From positions 1 through 30,372 of the forward strand of contig JBBPSI010000272.1 of the NCBI GenBank assembly GCA_038093515.1: 30,372 nucleotides of DNA, given 5' to 3'. Shown in pieces: positions 28,422 through 30,372 of this stretch. The position numbers and the translations under genes were made by a program. The notes under the pieces are model-generated. The model had not been told where the DNA came from. It ran no database searches and saw nothing but the letters and a program-made list of their open reading frames with translations. This DNA comes from Butyriboletus loyo (taxonomy: Eukaryota; Basidiomycota; Agaricomycetes; Boletales; Boletaceae). The number at the start of each line of letters is the position of its first letter. Within the stretch, counting starts at the first letter, position 1.

Positions 28422-28796
28422 GATGATGTCCTCAAGGTGTGGCCCACAGGGCAAAGGGTGTGTGAACGGCGGAGCCCTTGGATACAGGTCTCGACGCGAA
28501 GGTACTAACATGTCATAATCTAATCACGTGCTAGTCACGTGATGTATCAAATGTCATTGGTCAAAGAAAGAAGGACGCGACAGCTCAGCTGTGGGTCCGG
28601 CCCGACAGGGCGGCGAGACAGGGGCTATCTCAGTGTAGTGACACTTAGACTTGCAGAACGACCGGAGAAGTGAATGACGTCCACTAGGCGACTAGGGAGC
28701 GGGTGATGGGCGGCATCGCGAGACGGCGGGAGTGGCGGGGACGCGTGAGCGTGGGAAAACGAGTGTCGGGGTACGCTTAGGGATAAAACTGTAACA
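28422..28796 (-). repeat. Family-2 LTR remnant (U3 part)
   Basis: Antisense family-2 LTR from its U3 terminus (28796) to about the middle, where element E is inserted. Both CACGTG boxes (28525, 28536) are intact. The rest of this LTR is not found left of element E, consistent with loss of E's 3' side. It is itself inserted in the leader of element G. Confidence 0.88.
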
Positions 28797-28852
28797 GGGA
28801 GGGTGGCTTTACTGCTGAGAAGCAGAAGCGAGGTGAAGATCTAGTTCTTTTG
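28797..28852 (-). other. Leader fragment and PBS of element G
   Basis: 56 bp of family-1 leader with PBS (28841-28850). It is cut at 28797 by the family-2 LTR. Confidence 0.8.
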
Positions 28853-29799
28853 TTACGCTGGGCACTAACAACTAGAACTCTTAGGCAGCACTCAAGAGTA
28901 GCTGCAGGACTCGGGAGACGGTTTGGAGCTGGGTCTCAGACTATGTCTTAGTGTGCACACTAAGAGTCTGGAGTGAAAACTAATTGCTAGCAGTGAACTG
29001 CATAGAACTAGATAAGTTACAACTGTGTAAAGACTGGGTTTATATACTACTGGGGTCTGTGCACAGACCATGCTCCCAATCAGGCCGTGAGAGTCAAAAG
29101 ACAAATGAGGAAAGTGTTGCGAAGGTAATGCACAGTCGAATGCTAGTGCGAATACCAAGCCACAAGCAGTCCACTACAGTTGCAGGTATACACAAGTACC
29201 TGGCAGGTATAAGACTGGAGCTTCAACTTAATCCTCAACTGTTGCCAGTGAATAGACAAGTGGTTAAAACTAGGGAATCCTAGTCTAACCACAAGCCTTT
29301 ATATATTATACAGAGATGCGCACAGACCATGCTGTGCGTGAGATGAACTACTATACATGGCTAGACTAAAGAAGAGAAGCGCAACGGTGATTAACCACAC
29401 GAGGTGCGGGGATCAAAAAGAAGAGAAGTAAATGGAGATTAAATACATGTGTCATGACGTCATAGAGTCTAGGCCTGGTCTAGGCCATGACATCATATGC
29501 TTAGTCAGCAGGAGATCACATGTAAGTTCCCATGATCATGTGCGCTATGTCACGTGACCTTTGAAAGTGAAGTTGAAGCAAAACGACTAAGTCCAAAATG
29601 AAAGTGTACGAATAAATGTTATGATTATAACAGAAAGAATACTCTAGAAGCTTCTTGAGTATGAAAGAAATGGCATCCATGTGCGAGAAATGATGACTAA
29701 TCGGAATAGTTGTACTGTTCAAAAGGAACTAGCAAAAGGCTAGGTGAATGTAGTAGTCCAAGTGGTAAAGGAGAGAAAAAGTATACCACTACTGTAACA
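28853..29799 (-). repeat. Family-1 LTR, 5' LTR of element G (interrupted)
   Basis: U5 to mid-U3 lies at 28853-29114 and the rest of U3 at 29638-29799, ending at the LTR terminus CTGTAACA. A third-family solo LTR separates them. It is more diverged from the others, and its heat-shock-like array is GAAgcTTCtaGA. Confidence 0.88.
29115..29632 (-). repeat. Third-family solo LTR
   Basis: This 518 bp insertion has TGTTG...TAACA ends and is flanked by GAAAG (29110-29114 and 29633-29637). On the minus strand GGTCTGTGC precedes TATATAAAGG by 23 nt, so the LTR is read leftwards. It carries a perfect ATGACGTCAT site near 29453 and a TGACATCA site. No internal domain is present. Confidence 0.85.
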
Positions 29800-30372
29800 G
29801 AAGAGGTATCAGTGACATCAATATGGAGGGAATGGTGACATCATGCAGTCATATGGTCAGTGTACCTTACAGCCATCAGGTTGAGAGAGATAAAACTTAC
29901 AGGAATGAGAGATCCTGATGCCTCCAAAAAATGAAAGTTTGAATTTTGCAACCAGACAACTCAGGATGGATTCTAAGAATTCATACAGGTTGAATGCTAT
30001 CATTTTTAACAAATTCCAATGTTGCATCAAGGAGCTATGAGTGACCAAACATGAGGTCTATTTTTCTTGCGATTTTCCTGTGTGGCCAAGTTGCCTAAAA
30101 TAGACAATAAGTCAAGATGGTGCTACAAACTACTACATCTGACTATATATACTAGTGTCCTAGGGCTAAGGGTATGATGTCATGCTTAGTCAGCTTACTA
30201 ATAACCCTGTACCCTCTTACTAATCCTATGACATCATCTATGACATCACTGACTCTAGACTTGTGACTCTGTGAAGCATGAAGTAGAAAGGTGAAAGAGT
30301 GAAAGAATCGAAGTTCTAACAGTTTGCCCGAAACACATTGGTCCAAATGCCATATTTAACGCTCAATTGCCA
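29800..30372. other. AT-richer flanking DNA without a recognised gene
   Basis: No convincing ORF or repeat boundary is visible. Several TGACATCA/TGATGTCA sites occur (near 29813, 29833, 30175, 30229, 30241). The 13-mer ATGCTTAGTCAGC at 30182-30194 also occurs at 29497-29509 in the third-family LTR, each time just after such a site, so part of this stretch may be an old relative of that LTR. Otherwise I see nothing in it. Confidence 0.4.

Noticed and set aside
29857..30346. Small minus-strand ORFs of 63-64 codons in the right flank
   Set aside because: Short, no motifs, AT-rich context; not distinguishable from chance.

Overview
This window is a repeat graveyard from a eukaryotic genome, most probably an Agaricomycete or related basidiomycete fungus. 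That placement rests on the chromovirus-type Ty3/Gypsy polyproteins and the RNA polymerase II style LTR promoters; no host marker gene is present. I see no convincing host gene, rRNA, tRNA or CRISPR array. Nearly every base from 1 to 29799 belongs to LTR retrotransposons nested in one another.

Two main families occur. Family 1 has a ~426 bp LTR, a separate gag, a pol in the -1 frame (protease, RT, RNase H, DDE integrase, GPY/F, chromodomain) and an extra third gene (ORF3) whose C terminus carries three zinc knuckles. Family 2 has an ~820 bp LTR and one fused gag-pol frame. Its Pol is clearly related to that of family 1, but its N-terminal half has no recognisable capsid and there is no ORF3. 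A third family is present as one solo LTR of 518 bp, and an older Ty3/Gypsy pol fragment of another lineage lies at 18345-20397.

Layout: element D (minus, 1-1182) runs off the left edge. Element C (minus; gag pieces at 1183-1656 and 16949-17114, 5' LTR 17520-17947) is interrupted by D and by element B. Element B (plus, 1657-16948, TSD CTTTC) contains a complete family-2 element (6196-13959, TSD GGAAC) inside its integrase and a solo family-1 LTR (15439-15865, TSD CCAGG) inside its ORF3. The family-2 element itself carries an inverted solo LTR of its own family in RT (9710-10529, TSD GACAT). C sits in a plus-strand LTR (17948-18344) that abuts the old pol fragment. Further right, a 3' LTR and decayed ORF3 (element F, 20398-22010) are joined to the best preserved family-1 copy, element E (minus, 22031-28421). 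E lies in a family-2 LTR remnant (28422-28796), which lies in the leader of element G (28797-29799), whose LTR holds the third-family solo LTR (29115-29632). From 29800 to 30372 the DNA is AT-richer and has no recognised gene.

The most notable signals are: (1) a Tf1-like self-priming mechanism, in which the predicted 5' end of the transcript is complementary over 10 nt to the primer-binding site, with two covarying positions between the families; (2) the zinc-knuckle ORF3 downstream of the chromodomain, paired with a Gag whose own knuckle is permuted; (3) a conserved AUG-less open frame of about 130 codons upstream of gag; (4) a capsid-less family-2 Gag with a duplicated CX4CX4HxH motif and basic repeats; and (5) LTR promoter elements (a GGTCTGTGC box 23 nt upstream of TATA in three families, heat-shock-element-like arrays, inverted AACGG sites). 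Most disabling stops in the coding frames are TGA at arginine positions, as expected from CpG decay.
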